Shown piece after piece: positions 1 through 8,741 of a DNA stretch of 64,000 nucleotides. Each line of letters begins with the position of its first letter. The stretch's first letter is position 1. Position numbers and translations under genes: made by a program. The DNA lies in contig NZ_JBDNCH010000002.1 of NCBI RefSeq assembly GCF_039769985.1, positions 620,001 through 684,000 on the forward strand, given 5' to 3'. Origin of the DNA: Ponticoccus litoralis. GTDB taxonomy: Bacteria > Pseudomonadota > Alphaproteobacteria > Rhodobacterales > Rhodobacteraceae. A model generated the notes under the pieces. The model was not told where the DNA came from. It did not search any database and was given only the letters and a program-made list of their open reading frames with translations.

Positions 1-438
1 GTGATCTCGGGCATGTACGCGGGCCTTGCGGGCGGGCTGATGGCCTCCATGGATCCGCTGGCCGGGGCCGAGCGGATGCAGTGGACCGCCTCGGGCGAGG
101 TTGTCCTGATGACCATCCTCGGCGGTGCCGGCACCCTGATCGGGCCGGTGCTGGGCGCGGGTCTGATCAAGTATTTCGAGAACATCTTCTCGAAGATCAA
201 CGACAACGTCCTGCACGGCTGGTTCGCCTTCATGCCCGACGGGATCGAGGACCTCATGGTCACCGTGGTGCATCCCTTCGTCGGCAAGGGCTGGCACCTG
301 ACCCTTGGCATCATGTTCATGCTGGTGGTGATCTTCCTGCCCGGCGGCCTTGTCGAGGGTGGCCAGCGGATCGGACGCATGATCCGCGGCAAGAAGACCG
401 AAAAGGCCAAATCCACCGCCACCAAGCCCGCAGAGTAA
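1..438 (+). CDS. livM: Branched-chain amino acid ABC transporter permease, LivM-type (C-terminal part)
   Basis: Only the last ~145 residues of an inner-membrane permease are present; the gene begins before the window, so the GTG at base 1 is probably an internal codon. The visible part has hydrophobic segments around residues 30-55 (ILGGAGTLIGPVLGAGLIKY) and 98-115 (LTLGIMFMLVVIFLPGGL), the typical end of LivM-family permeases, followed by a Lys-rich cytoplasmic tail. It lies 12 bp upstream of livG in the same direction, so the three genes form one transporter operon. The substrate cannot be read from this fragment. The acetyl-CoA synthetase downstream would also fit a carboxylate-type substrate, which is inference. 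Confidence 0.85.
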   Translation: MISGMYAGLAGGLMASMDPLAGAERMQWTASGEVVLMTILGGAGTLIGPVLGAGLIKYFENIFSKINDNVLHGWFAFMPDGIEDLMVTVVHPFVGKGWHLTLGIMFMLVVIFLPGGLVEGGQRIGRMIRGKKTEKAKSTATKPAE

Positions 439-450
439 GGAGAGACCACC

Positions 451-1206
451 ATGGGAATTCTCGAAGTCAAGGACGTGGGCAAACGCTTCGGCGGTCTTCA
501 GGCCCTCTCGGACGTCAACCTGAGCGTGGCAGAGAACACCTGCCACGCGATCATCGGGCCGAACGGCGCGGGCAAGTCGACGCTGCTCAACTGCCTCGTC
601 GGCAAGCTGATCCCGGACACCGGCTCGGTGCTTTTCGACGGCCAGTCGGTGCTGGGGCGCAGCCCGCACGAGATCAACCAGCTGGGCATCTCGCGCGTGT
701 TCCAGACGCCCGAGATCTTCGGCGACCTGACCGTCATGGAGAACATGATGATCCCGCTTTTCGCCAAGCGCGACGGGGCCTACCGCCTGCACGCGGTGAA
801 GGGCATGTGGAGCGAGCGCGCGCTGGTCGAAGAAGCCGAGCGCATGCTGGACGAGGTCAACATGGCCGACAAGCGCAACATGCATTCGGCCTCGATGTCG
901 CGCGGCGACAAGCGACGGCTCGAGATGGCCATGTGCCTCGTGCAGGACCCCAAGCTGCTGCTGCTGGACGAGCCGACCGCCGGGATGGCGCGCGCCGACA
1001 CCAACAACACCATCGATCTGCTGAAAGAGATCAAGGAAAAGCGCGACATCACCATCGCCATCATCGAACACGATATGCACGTGGTGTTTTCCCTCGCCGA
1101 CCGGATCACCGTGCTGGCGCAGGGCACCCCGCTGGTCGAGGACCTGCCCGAGAAGATCAAGGGCCACCCCAAGGTGCGCGAGGCCTACCTGGGCGAGGCC
1201 GCCTGA
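451..1206 (+). CDS. livG: ABC transporter ATPase, LivG-type, with atypical signature motif
   Basis: This 251-residue protein is one of two nucleotide-binding subunits that would power uptake through the LivM-type permease. Walker A is GPNGAGKS at residues 36-43, the Q-loop Gln is near 85, Walker B LLLLDE is near 169-174, and the H-loop His is at about 207 (IIEHDMH). The ABC signature, normally LSGGQ, reads MSRGDKRR at residues 149-156. Loss of both usual glycines is odd for an active ATPase, although I believe related LivG-like proteins share it. A ribosome-binding AAGGAGAG precedes the ATG. The gene is intact and followed after 90 bp by livF. Confidence 0.9.
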   Translation: MGILEVKDVGKRFGGLQALSDVNLSVAENTCHAIIGPNGAGKSTLLNCLVGKLIPDTGSVLFDGQSVLGRSPHEINQLGISRVFQTPEIFGDLTVMENMMIPLFAKRDGAYRLHAVKGMWSERALVEEAERMLDEVNMADKRNMHSASMSRGDKRRLEMAMCLVQDPKLLLLDEPTAGMARADTNNTIDLLKEIKEKRDITIAIIEHDMHVVFSLADRITVLAQGTPLVEDLPEKIKGHPKVREAYLGEAA

Positions 1207-1296
1207 CCCCGGCGGGCGGGCCCCGAACCCCACCCCGCCGCGCCACTCCACCCGGGGCCTGAACCCGCCCCGCCGCGAACACGAGGGACCATCCCG

Positions 1297-2052
1297 ATGA
1301 ACGTCAGACCCGACTTTTCCAAACACGCCAACCAGGCCGAAACCGCGCCCGCCTTTCTGTCCGTCTGGGACATGCATGCCTATTACGGCGAAAGCTACAT
1401 CGTGCAGGGCATTTCCTTCAACGTGCACGAGGGCGAGATCCTCGCCCTGCTGGGCCGCAACGGGGCCGGCAAGACGACGACCCTGCGGTCGATCGCGCGG
1501 ATGGACAGCCCGCAAGTCAACCAGGGCGAGATCTGGCTGGATCACCAGCCGCTGCACAATATGCGGTCGCATCAGGCGGCGCAGGTGGGGCTGGGGCTGG
1601 TGCCCGAGGACCGCTCGATCATCCCCGGGCTGACGGTCGAGGAAAACCTGAAGCTGGCGCAGATCGCCCCGCCCATCGGCTGGTCCATCGAACGGCTCTA
1701 CGACCTTTTTCCGCGCCTCGGCGAGCGCCGCAATCAAGAGGGAGTGACGCTGTCGGGTGGCGAGCAGCAGATGTTGTCCATCGCCCGGGCGCTGGCGCGT
1801 GACATCAAGGTGCTGCTGCTGGACGAGCCCTACGAAGGCCTCGCCCCGGTGATCGTCGACGAGATCGAAAAGACCCTGCGCCACATCAAGGAACAGGGCA
1901 TGACCACCATCATCGTGGAACAGAACGCGGTGCGCGCGCTGCAACTGGCGGACCGGGCGGTGATCCTCGACACCGGTTCCATCGTCTTCGACGGTTCCGC
2001 CGCCGAGGTGCTGGAGAACGAAAGCCTGCGGGCCGAATATCTGGCGATCTGA
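1297..2052 (+). CDS. livF: ABC transporter ATPase, LivF-type
   Basis: This is the second ATPase of the Liv-type importer, 251 residues and cytoplasmic. Walker A is GRNGAGKT (53-60), the signature is canonical LSGGE (152-156), Walker B is LLLDE (173-177), and the switch region IIVEQN near 208-213 replaces the H-loop His, as is usual in LivF. Because LivG has a degenerate signature while LivF is canonical, the heterodimer may have one consensus and one degenerate ATP site. Spacing to livG suggests co-transcription. A hairpin at 2088-2118 separates it from acs. Confidence 0.9.
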   Translation: MNVRPDFSKHANQAETAPAFLSVWDMHAYYGESYIVQGISFNVHEGEILALLGRNGAGKTTTLRSIARMDSPQVNQGEIWLDHQPLHNMRSHQAAQVGLGLVPEDRSIIPGLTVEENLKLAQIAPPIGWSIERLYDLFPRLGERRNQEGVTLSGGEQQMLSIARALARDIKVLLLDEPYEGLAPVIVDEIEKTLRHIKEQGMTTIIVEQNAVRALQLADRAVILDTGSIVFDGSAAEVLENESLRAEYLAI

Positions 2053-2087
2053 CGCGCCGGAGTCTACGACCAAGAAACCGCTTGTAA

Positions 2088-2118
2088 TCGGGGGCCGGGA
2101 GTTCTTCCCTGCCCCCGA
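2088..2118 (+). terminator. Hairpin between livF and acs
   Basis: A perfect 8-bp stem (TCGGGGGC at 2088-2095, GCCCCCGA at 2111-2118) with a 15-base loop lies in the 89-bp livF-acs gap. It has no U-tract, so it may be a weak terminator, an attenuator or an mRNA stability element. Confidence 0.4.
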
Positions 2119-2141
2119 CGGCATTTCAGGAGGAGAGACCC

Positions 2142-4090
2142 ATGAACAAGACCTACCCGCCCTCGGCCGAGCTGGCCTCGAAGGCGCATGTTGATGCGGC
2201 GAAATACGATGCGATGTATGCGGCCTCGGTCGCGGATCCGGCGGCCTTCTGGGGGCAGCAGGCAGAGCGGCTGGACTGGATCAAGGCACCCAGCGAGATC
2301 AAGAACACCGACTTCACGCTGGGCCAGGTCAGCATCGAGTGGTTCCGCGACGGCACGCTGAACGTCGCCGCCAACTGCATCGACCGCCACCTGGAGACCC
2401 GCGGCCAGCAGACCGCCATCATCTGGGAGCCCGACGATCCGTCCGAGCCCGCCCAGTCGATCAGCTATGCCGACCTGCACCGCCGCACCTGCCGCATGGC
2501 CAACGTCCTGGAAAGCCTCGGCGTCCGCAGGGGCGACCGCGTCATCATCTACCTGCCGATGATCCCCGAAGCCGCCTATGCCATGCTGGCCTGCGCCCGC
2601 ATCGGCGCCATCCATTCCATCGTCTTCGCCGGTTTCTCGCCCGACGCGCTGGCCGCCCGGGTGAACGGCTGCGACGCCAAGGTGGTGATCACCGCCGACG
2701 AGGCGCCCCGCGGCGGCCGCAAGACCCCGCTGAAATCCAATGCCGACAAGGCCCTGCTGCACTGCAAGGACAGCGTGAAATGCCTGGTCGTCAAGCGCAC
2801 CGGCGGCCAGACCACCTGGACCGAAGGGCGCGACTTCGATTACAACGAGATGGCGCTCGAGGCCGACGACTACTGCCGCCCGGTGGAAATGAAGGCCGAG
2901 GACCCGCTGTTCATTCTCTACACCTCCGGTTCGACGGGTCAGCCCAAGGGAGTTGTGCACACAACGGGTGGATATTTGGTTTACGCCGCCCTGACGCATG
3001 AGGTGACCTTCGATTACCACGAGGGCGATGTCTACTGGTGCTCGGCGGACGTGGGCTGGGTCACGGGCCATTCCTACATTGTTTACGGGCCCCTGGCGAA
3101 CGGCGCGACGACGCTGATGTTCGAGGGTGTGCCGACCTGGCCCGACGCCTCGCGCTTCTGGCAGGTCTGCGAAAAGCACCGCGTGACGCAGTTCTACACG
3201 GCACCGACGGCGATTCTGCGCGCTGATGGGACAGGGTAACGATTTCGTAACGAAATGCGATCTAAGCTCGCTGCGGCTTCTGGGGACGGTGGGCGAACCG
3301 ATCAACCCCGAGGCCTGGAACTGGTACAACGACGTCGTGGGCGGCGGGCGCTGCCCCATCGTCGACACCTGGTGGCAGACCGAAACCGGCGGCCACATGA
3401 TGACGCCCCTGCCCGGCGCCCATGCGACCAAGCCGGGCGCGGCGATGAAGCCCTTCTTCGGCGTTCAGCCGGTCGTTCTCGACCCGCAGAGCGGCGAGGA
3501 AATCCATGACAGCCCGACAGAGGGCGTCCTGGCCATCAAGGACAGCTGGCCCGGGCAGATGCGCACCGTCTGGGGCGATCACGACCGCTTCGAGAAGACC
3601 TATTTCTCGGACTACAAGGGGTATTACTTCTCGGGTGACGGCTGCCGCCGCGACGCCGACGGCGACTACTGGATCACCGAGCCGCGTCGACGACGTGATC
3701 AACGTCTCGGGGCACCGCATGGGCACGGCAGAGGTCGAATCAGCGCTGGTGGCCCATGAGAAGGTGGCCGAGGCCGCGGTCGTGGGCTACCCGCACGAGA
3801 TCAAGGGCCAGGGCATCTACTGCTACGTGACCCTGATGTCGGGCATCGAGCCGGACGAGGAGCTGCGCAAGGAGCTGCGCACATGGGTCCGCACCGAGAT
3901 CGGCCCCATCGCCAGCCCCGACCTGATCCAGTGGGCCCCGGGCCTGCCCAAGACCCGCTCCGGCAAGATCATGCGCCGCATCCTGCGCAAGATCGCCGAG
4001 AACGACTATGGCAGCCTCGGCGACACCTCCACACTCGCCGACCCCTCTGTCGTCGAGGACCTCATCGAAAACCGCATGAACAAGGGCTGA
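2142..4090 (+). CDS. acs: Acetyl-CoA synthetase (frame broken at two sites)
   Basis: AMP-forming acetate-CoA ligase, about 648 residues once two extra bases are discounted, the normal length for the family. Visible motifs are the adenylation P-loop YTSGSTGQPKG near residue 260, YTAPTAI near 350, WWQTETGG near 410 and the C-terminal PKTRSGKIMRR that carries the regulatory acetylated lysine. The start ATG follows a strong AGGAGGAG. The frame slips near 3217, where family sequence expects IRALMGQG, and near 3680, where it expects WITGRVDDV. Each is explained by one inserted base (ATTC[T]GCG and CCG[A]GCCG). Both breaks restore perfect homology downstream, so sequencing error is likelier than decay. 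The position behind a Liv-type transporter suggests acyl or acetate metabolism. Confidence 0.88.
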
Positions 4091-4147
4091 CGATGATGGA
4101 CGGAGCACACAACAGGGGCTGATCGGCGCATGTGCACCGACAGCAAT

Positions 4148-4171
4148 GGGGCACCCGCAGGCGGGTGCCCC
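4148..4171 (+). terminator. Strong hairpin downstream of acs
   Basis: GGGGCACCCGC (4148-4158) and GCGGGTGCCCC (4161-4171) form a perfect 11-bp inverted repeat about 60 bp after the acs stop. There is no T-run, so it may act as an mRNA 3' end protector or a partial terminator. Confidence 0.5.
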
Positions 4172-4346
4172 GTACCGACCCGGGCGCGGGCGGCTGTCTC
4201 TTGATAGCGCGCAAGGACTTAGGCCCATCGCCCCGACCCCTCATCAAGACCCGGGAAACTGTCGCCAATTGTTCCCAAACCGCTGCCAGCGCCGCAATTC
4301 GGTGGTATCATGCTGCCGTGGGGGCGTGCCGGATGGAGACTTCATC

Positions 4347-4832
4347 ATGCAGGTTTCGGGTATCTCGAGCCTGAGCGCGCCGCAGGGTTCCGGCGATCCT
4401 GCCCTTTCTTCGGGTGCAGGGGCTGATTCGACAGAACGGACCAAGGTCCTGCCCGTCGTCGGCATGCGGGACCCCGAGACCCAGCGGTCCGCAGGGCCCC
4501 CGGCGCAGTTCTGGCGCACGCTGAACGGCGGGCCGGATCCGGCGACCCATATCGCCCCGCCTTCGATCATGCAGATCAAGATTACGCAGATGCTGGACGA
4601 ACAGGCCATCGCCACGAAGGACACCGGCGAGGGCCCTGCCCCGCCGGTGGCCAATAGGGACAAGGCGCCCGGCCACCCCTTTGGCACAGCGGAAACTGCC
4701 ATGGCACCGCCCGCCACGAGGCCGGACACCACCGGAACCGAGGATGCACCACGCCGCCGCGCCCCCGCCCCAGAGGGCTATGAGGCCGCCGCCAGCGTGA
4801 TCCGGGAAAGGCGCATAGCGGTCGACGCCTGA
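4347..4832 (+). CDS. Hypothetical protein, 161 residues
   Basis: I do not recognise a domain. The ATG at 4347 has a GGATGGAG ribosome-binding sequence and begins MQVSGISSLSAPQG. The first ~50 and last ~60 residues are Pro/Ala/Gly/Thr-rich and probably disordered. A short better-ordered stretch near residues 72-88 contains IAPPSIMQIKITQMLDEQ, which could be an amphipathic helix. There is no signal peptide or membrane segment. Third-base GC is high like its neighbours, supporting a real gene. It stands alone between acs and accB. Confidence 0.55.
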   Translation: MQVSGISSLSAPQGSGDPALSSGAGADSTERTKVLPVVGMRDPETQRSAGPPAQFWRTLNGGPDPATHIAPPSIMQIKITQMLDEQAIATKDTGEGPAPPVANRDKAPGHPFGTAETAMAPPATRPDTTGTEDAPRRRAPAPEGYEAAASVIRERRIAVDA

Positions 4833-4886
4833 GCGCCGCGCCCCCGCCGATCCCGGCGGCCTCGGCCCGATACGCGTGCCATCGCT

Positions 4887-4914
4887 TTTCACCGCTACCC
4901 GCTTCCCCTATAAG
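4887..4914 (+). promoter_or_regulatory. Possible accBC promoter
   Basis: A TTTTCA (4887-4892) and a TATAAG (4909-4914) are separated by 16 bp, about 46 bp upstream of the accB start. This resembles a weak sigma-70 promoter in an otherwise GC-rich gap. It is pattern matching only. Confidence 0.25.
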
Positions 4915-4959
4915 CGCGATCGTGGCCCAAGGCAGGCCGCTTCGAATGGCGAGGACGAG

Positions 4960-5445
4960 ATGAGCACCAAGACCCATGACGCTGACGTGGCCTTTATCAA
5001 GGCGCTGGCCCAGCTCCTGCGGGAAAACGATCTGACCGAACTGGAGGTCATGCGCGAGTACAGCGAGGACGACAGCCTGAACGTCCGCGTCAGCCGCGCC
5101 GCGCCGGTCGCGGCCCCGGCCCCGGCGCCCGTGCAGGTCACCGCAGCACCCGCCGCAGCGCCCGCCCCCGCCCCCGCGGCGGCAGACCTGCCCGAGGATC
5201 CCGCCGACCACCCCGGCGCCGTGACCTCGCCCATGGTCGGCACCGTCTACATGCAGGCCGAACCCGGCGCGCCCGCCTTCATCACCGTGGGCAAGCAGGT
5301 CGCCGAGGGCGACACCCTGCTGATCGTCGAGGCGATGAAGACCATGAACCACATTCCCGCGCCGCGGTCCGGGACCGTCAAGCGCATCCTCGTCGAGGAC
5401 GGCGCCCCGGTCGAATACGGCGCGCCCCTGGTCATCCTGGAATAA
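4960..5445 (+). CDS. accB: Biotin carboxyl carrier protein of acetyl-CoA carboxylase
   Basis: This 161-residue subunit carries the biotin that shuttles carboxyl groups in the first step of fatty acid synthesis. It has an N-terminal dimerisation region (about 1-45), a long Ala/Pro hinge (about 48-80) and a C-terminal biotinyl domain. The biotinylated residue is Lys127 in EAMKTMNH; the Met after the Lys in the usual AMKM is Thr here. The ATG at 4960 is preferred over an upstream in-frame ATG at 4876 because homologs begin near MSTKTHD. It is 17 bp from accC, so the two are one operon. Confidence 0.95.
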   Translation: MSTKTHDADVAFIKALAQLLRENDLTELEVMREYSEDDSLNVRVSRAAPVAAPAPAPVQVTAAPAAAPAPAPAAADLPEDPADHPGAVTSPMVGTVYMQAEPGAPAFITVGKQVAEGDTLLIVEAMKTMNHIPAPRSGTVKRILVEDGAPVEYGAPLVILE

Positions 5446-5462
5446 ATCCCGGGGGAAAAACC

Positions 5463-6815
5463 ATGTTCGACAAGATCCTGATTGCCAACCGAGGTGAAAT
5501 CGCGCTGCGCGTGATCCGCGCCTGCCGCGAGATGGGCATCCCCTCGGTCGCGGTGCATTCCACCGCCGACAGCGACGCCATGCACGTCCGCATGGCCGAT
5601 GAAACCATCTGCATCGGCCCCGCGCCCTCGACCGACAGCTACCTGTCGCTGCCCGCCATCATCTCGGCCTGCGAGGTCACAGGCGCGCAGGCGATCCACC
5701 CGGGCTACGGGTTCCTCAGCGAAAACGCCCGCTTCGTGCAGATCGTCGAGGACCACGGCCTGACCTTCATCGGCCCTTCCGCGCAGCACATCCGCATCAT
5801 GGGCGACAAGATCACCGCCAAGGAAACCGCGAAGGAACTGGGCATCCCGGTCGTTCCCGGCTCTGCCGGCGGCGTGCCCACGGTCGAGGACGCCAAGACC
5901 ATCGGCGCCGACTTCGGCTATCCGGTGATCATCAAGGCCACCGCCGGCGGCGGCGGGCGCGGCATGAAGGTTGCCCGCTCCGAGTCCGAGATGGAGCGCG
6001 CATTCATGACCGCCCGCTCCGAGGCCAAGGCCGCCTTCGGCAACGACGAAGTCTATATCGAGAAATACCTGCAAAAGCCGCGCCACATCGAGATCCAGGT
6101 CTTTGGCGACGGACAGGGCGGCGGCGTCCATCTGGGCGAGCGCGACTGTTCGCTGCAACGGCGTCACCAGAAGGTGCTGGAAGAGGCCCCCGGCCCCACC
6201 ATCACCCCCGAGGAACGCGCCCGCATCGGCAAGATCTGCGCCGACGCCATCGCCAAGATGGGCTACAGCGGTGCCGGTACGATCGAATTCCTCTACGAGG
6301 ACGGCGAGTTCTACTTCATCGAGATGAACACCCGCCTTCAGGTCGAACACCCGGTGACAGAGGCGATCTTCGGCGTCGATCTCGTGCGCGAACAGATCCG
6401 CGTGGCGGCTGGCGAAAAGCTGTCTTTCACGCAGGACGACCTGACGATCAACGGCCACGCCATCGAGGTCCGCATCAACGCCGAGAAGCTGCCCGAATTC
6501 CGGCCCTCTCCCGGGCGGATCAGCCACTTTCACGCGCCGGGCGGCCTTGGCGTGCGGATGGATTCCGCGCTGTACGACGGCTACCGCATCCCGCCCTACT
6601 ACGACAGCCTGATCGCCAAGCTGATCGTGCACGGACGCGACCGGCCCGAAGCGCTGGCCCGGCTGAACCGGGCGCTTGGGGAATTGATCGTTGACGGGAT
6701 CGATACCACGATCCCGCTATTTCATGCGCTGTTGCAGGAAAGAGACATCCACACGGGCGAGTACAACATCCACTGGCTTGAAAAATGGCTGGAATCCGGC
6801 GGGTTGGCGAAATAA
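5463..6815 (+). CDS. accC: Biotin carboxylase subunit of acetyl-CoA carboxylase
   Basis: This 450-residue cytoplasmic enzyme uses ATP and bicarbonate to carboxylate the biotin on AccB. The N-terminal FDKILIANRGEIALRVIRA, the ATP-grasp glycine loop TAGGGGRGMK (near 160-168), RDCSLQRRHQKVLEEAP (near 228-244) and EMNTRLQVEHPVTE (near 288-301) are all intact. Length is normal. It begins 17 bp after accB. The carboxyltransferase subunits are not in this window, as is usual in proteobacteria. Confidence 0.97.
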   Translation: MFDKILIANRGEIALRVIRACREMGIPSVAVHSTADSDAMHVRMADETICIGPAPSTDSYLSLPAIISACEVTGAQAIHPGYGFLSENARFVQIVEDHGLTFIGPSAQHIRIMGDKITAKETAKELGIPVVPGSAGGVPTVEDAKTIGADFGYPVIIKATAGGGGRGMKVARSESEMERAFMTARSEAKAAFGNDEVYIEKYLQKPRHIEIQVFGDGQGGGVHLGERDCSLQRRHQKVLEEAPGPTITPEERARIGKICADAIAKMGYSGAGTIEFLYEDGEFYFIEMNTRLQVEHPVTEAIFGVDLVREQIRVAAGEKLSFTQDDLTINGHAIEVRINAEKLPEFRPSPGRISHFHAPGGLGVRMDSALYDGYRIPPYYDSLIAKLIVHGRDRPEALARLNRALGELIVDGIDTTIPLFHALLQERDIHTGEYNIHWLEKWLESGGLAK

Positions 6816-6944
6816 GCTCCCTGTCTTCGTCGGCCATGTCTTGCCGAAGGGAACTCTTTGAGCCATGTACTGATTGGCAGAGAGAGACCCTCATGCTCTA
6901 TTCGGCCTGTAGACAGGTCCAACAGTTCCAAGAGGAGTGACCCA

Positions 6945-7124
6945 ATGAAGACCCTTGCAAAGCTCGCAGTCGTCGCAACCCTGGCAGCAGCCCCGCTGGC
7001 GGCAACCGCTCAGGAAGCCAACGACCCCTTCGTTTCGACGCAGACGTCGACCGTTCCGGCCCTCGCCGTTCTCGGCGGCATGGCGCTGATCATCGCAGTC
7101 GCGTCGGCAGACGGCACCAACTAA
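6945..7124 (+). CDS. Small exported/membrane peptide, 59 residues
   Basis: The ATG at 6945 follows AGAGGAG. Residues 1-22 form a signal peptide ending ATAQ (cleavage after Ala), and residues about 36-53 (VPALAVLGGMALIIAVAS) form one hydrophobic segment, so the mature product is a ~37-residue single-pass or surface-active peptide ending SADGTN. It has its own Rho-independent terminator, so it is a monocistronic unit. I recognise no family with confidence. Similar tiny proteins are common in Rhodobacteraceae genomes as hypothetical proteins. Confidence 0.7.
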   Translation: MKTLAKLAVVATLAAAPLAATAQEANDPFVSTQTSTVPALAVLGGMALIIAVASADGTN

Positions 7125-7158
7125 GCGCCGCTTCCCGGCGCCGGTTGATACCAACGTC

Positions 7159-7197
7159 AAGGACGGCGGGCTTTCGGGTCTGCCGTCCTTTTCTTTT
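7159..7197 (+). terminator. Rho-independent terminator of the small exported peptide gene
   Basis: Stem AAGGACGGC (7159-7167) pairs with GCCGTCCTT (7182-7190), followed by TTCTTTT. It lies 35 bp after the small peptide gene and upstream of aat. Confidence 0.85.
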
Positions 7198-7309
7198 GCG
7201 CCGCGCATTTTCCCTGTCGGCGCGCATGGCGCGACGCCGGGAGGCCTTCGCGGTTTGCAGGGCTTCGCGCGCTCGGCTATCTGTCTGGAAAGCAGCGCAG
7301 CGCGGACCA

Positions 7310-7978
7310 ATGACCGTCACCCCCGAGCTTCTTCTTCAGGCCTATCGAACCGGCATTTTCCCGATGGCGGAAACCCGGGACGATCCGGAAATCTTCTGGG
7401 TTGATCCGCGTCGGCGCGGCGTGCTGCCGCTGGACGGTTTTCACGTCTCGCGCAGTCTGGCCAACCGTCTGCGGCAGGACAGGTTCACGGTCACGCTGAA
7501 CACAGATTTCCCCGGGGTCATCGACGGCTGCGCCGACCGGCCCGAAACCTGGATCAGCGGCGGCATTCGCGATCTATACGCAAGGCTGCACGCCATGGGC
7601 CACGCCCATTCGCTGGAAGTCCACGCAGAGGGCGCGCTTGTGGGCGGTGTCTACGGCGTCACGCTGGGCGCGGCATTCTGCGGAGAGTCGATGTTCTCGC
7701 GCCGCACCGATGCCTCGAAGGTCGCGCTGGCCTGGCTGACCTGCCACCTGGCGCGCTGCGGCTTCACCCTGTTCGACACGCAGTTCCTGACGACGCATCT
7801 CGCCTCGCTCGGCGCGGTCGAGATCACCCGAGAGGCCTATCGTGACGCCCTGTCGCTGGCCCTGTCATGCCCGGCCGACATCCTGTCACGCCCCCTGCCC
7901 GCCAGCGGCGCCGAGGTCGCGCGACATCACCGCCGCGACGCTCAGGAGGTGGAGCAGCGCAACACCCAGACGTCGTAG
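7310..7978 (+). CDS. aat: Leucyl/phenylalanyl-tRNA-protein transferase
   Basis: This 222-residue enzyme adds Leu or Phe to proteins with N-terminal Arg or Lys, marking them for ClpS/ClpAP degradation (N-end rule). Family hallmarks are LLQAYRTGIFPMAE, WVDPRRRGVLPLD, the ISGGIRDLYARLHAMGHAHSLEV stretch, GGVYGVTLGAAFCGESMFSR and the C-terminal FLTTHLASLGA. The start at 7310 matches the usual MTVTPELLLQAY N terminus. The 3' end overlaps the convergent DUF2155 gene by about 37 bp. Confidence 0.95.
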   Translation: MTVTPELLLQAYRTGIFPMAETRDDPEIFWVDPRRRGVLPLDGFHVSRSLANRLRQDRFTVTLNTDFPGVIDGCADRPETWISGGIRDLYARLHAMGHAHSLEVHAEGALVGGVYGVTLGAAFCGESMFSRRTDASKVALAWLTCHLARCGFTLFDTQFLTTHLASLGAVEITREAYRDALSLALSCPADILSRPLPASGAEVARHHRRDAQEVEQRNTQTS

Positions 7979-8295
7979 CGCGGGTGGTCCATGGGGTTCA
8001 GTGCGGGCGAGGACGCGACCATCCAGCCGCGAAAGACCGGTTCCGCCACGCCTGCCTCGCGGATCGTCAGGAAGGCATAGGCATCGCCCGAAGGGTTCCC
8101 GCTGGGATAGCGGCAATCGCCCAGTTCGACCTCCATCACGCCGAAGGCCGCGCGCTGGCCGTTGGCGATGGTCATGTCGGTCGTCGCGGCGTTCAGCTTG
8201 TCCAGCCCGCGCAGCACCGCCCCGGTGCCCTGATCCACCGCTTCCTGTGCCGAAGCAGCCCCGGCCAGCAGCATCAGAAACGCAATCAGCCTCAT
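7942..8295 (-). CDS. DUF2155 domain periplasmic protein
   Basis: This 117-residue protein has a signal peptide (residues 1-16, LIAFLMLLAGAASAQ) and a DUF2155-type core with GLDKLNAATTDMTIANGQ, ECR-like GDCRYP and a final FRGWMVASSPALNPMDHPRYDVWVLRC. It probably resides in the periplasm. Function is unknown. The start overlaps the mlaD-like stop as ATGA, so it is translationally coupled to the NDUFA12-MlaD operon. Confidence 0.85.
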   Translation of the reverse strand: MRLIAFLMLLAGAASAQEAVDQGTGAVLRGLDKLNAATTDMTIANGQRAAFGVMEVELGDCRYPSGNPSGDAYAFLTIREAGVAEPVFRGWMVASSPALNPMDHPRYDVWVLRCSTS

Positions 8296-8741
8296 TCCTC
8301 GTCTCCGCTGCCCACGTAGCGCAAGAGCAGCGTCAGCAGGCTGACAGAGCCCTGCGTGTCAAGGATCTCGTCCCCGGCCCCGTAATAGAAAGGCGAGCCG
8401 CCCGGCGAGATCTCGACGAAGTTGCCGCCCAGAAGGCCCTCTGACGCGATGACAATGGCGCTGTCGTCGGGCACCTGGATGCCCTCGTTCAGCGTGACCA
8501 CGGTATCGGCGCGATAGGTTTCCGGGTTCAGCACGATGCCTGTGACGGCGCCCACCTTGACGCCCGCCAGCCGCACGTCGGTGCCGACGTTGACCCCTTC
8601 GATGGACCGGAACGAGGCGCGCAGGTCATAGCCAGAGGCGCCCAGCGAAAAGCCGGTCGCCTGAACGGTGTAGACGACAAAGGCAAGGGCGGCCGCAAGG
8701 ACCGCGCCGCCCACGGCGACCTCGGTGGTGGAATGGGTCAT
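8292..8741 (-). CDS. mlaD: MlaD-family (MCE domain) lipid-transport protein
   Basis: At 149 residues this is a short MlaD-type substrate-binding subunit of the outer-membrane lipid asymmetry ABC system. It has one N-terminal membrane anchor (about 8-28) and a single MCE domain (about 37-117: FRSIEGVNVGTDVRLAGVKVG, SEGLLGGNFVEISPGG). The C-terminal segment SVSLLTLLLRY matches the pore helix of such proteins. ATGA overlaps at both ends couple it to NDUFA12 and DUF2155. The ATPase and permease partners are not nearby. Confidence 0.85.
   Translation of the reverse strand: MTHSTTEVAVGGAVLAAALAFVVYTVQATGFSLGASGYDLRASFRSIEGVNVGTDVRLAGVKVGAVTGIVLNPETYRADTVVTLNEGIQVPDDSAIVIASEGLLGGNFVEISPGGSPFYYGAGDEILDTQGSVSLLTLLLRYVGSGDEE

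Noticed and set aside
2064..3431. Long minus-strand open frame across acs
   Set aside because: Antisense shadow with no domain; acs is clear on the plus strand.
3925..3940. Another CCAGTG in acs as an insertion
   Set aside because: Here CCAGTG is in frame and encodes the expected IQWAPGLPKTRSGK, so the sequence is genuine.
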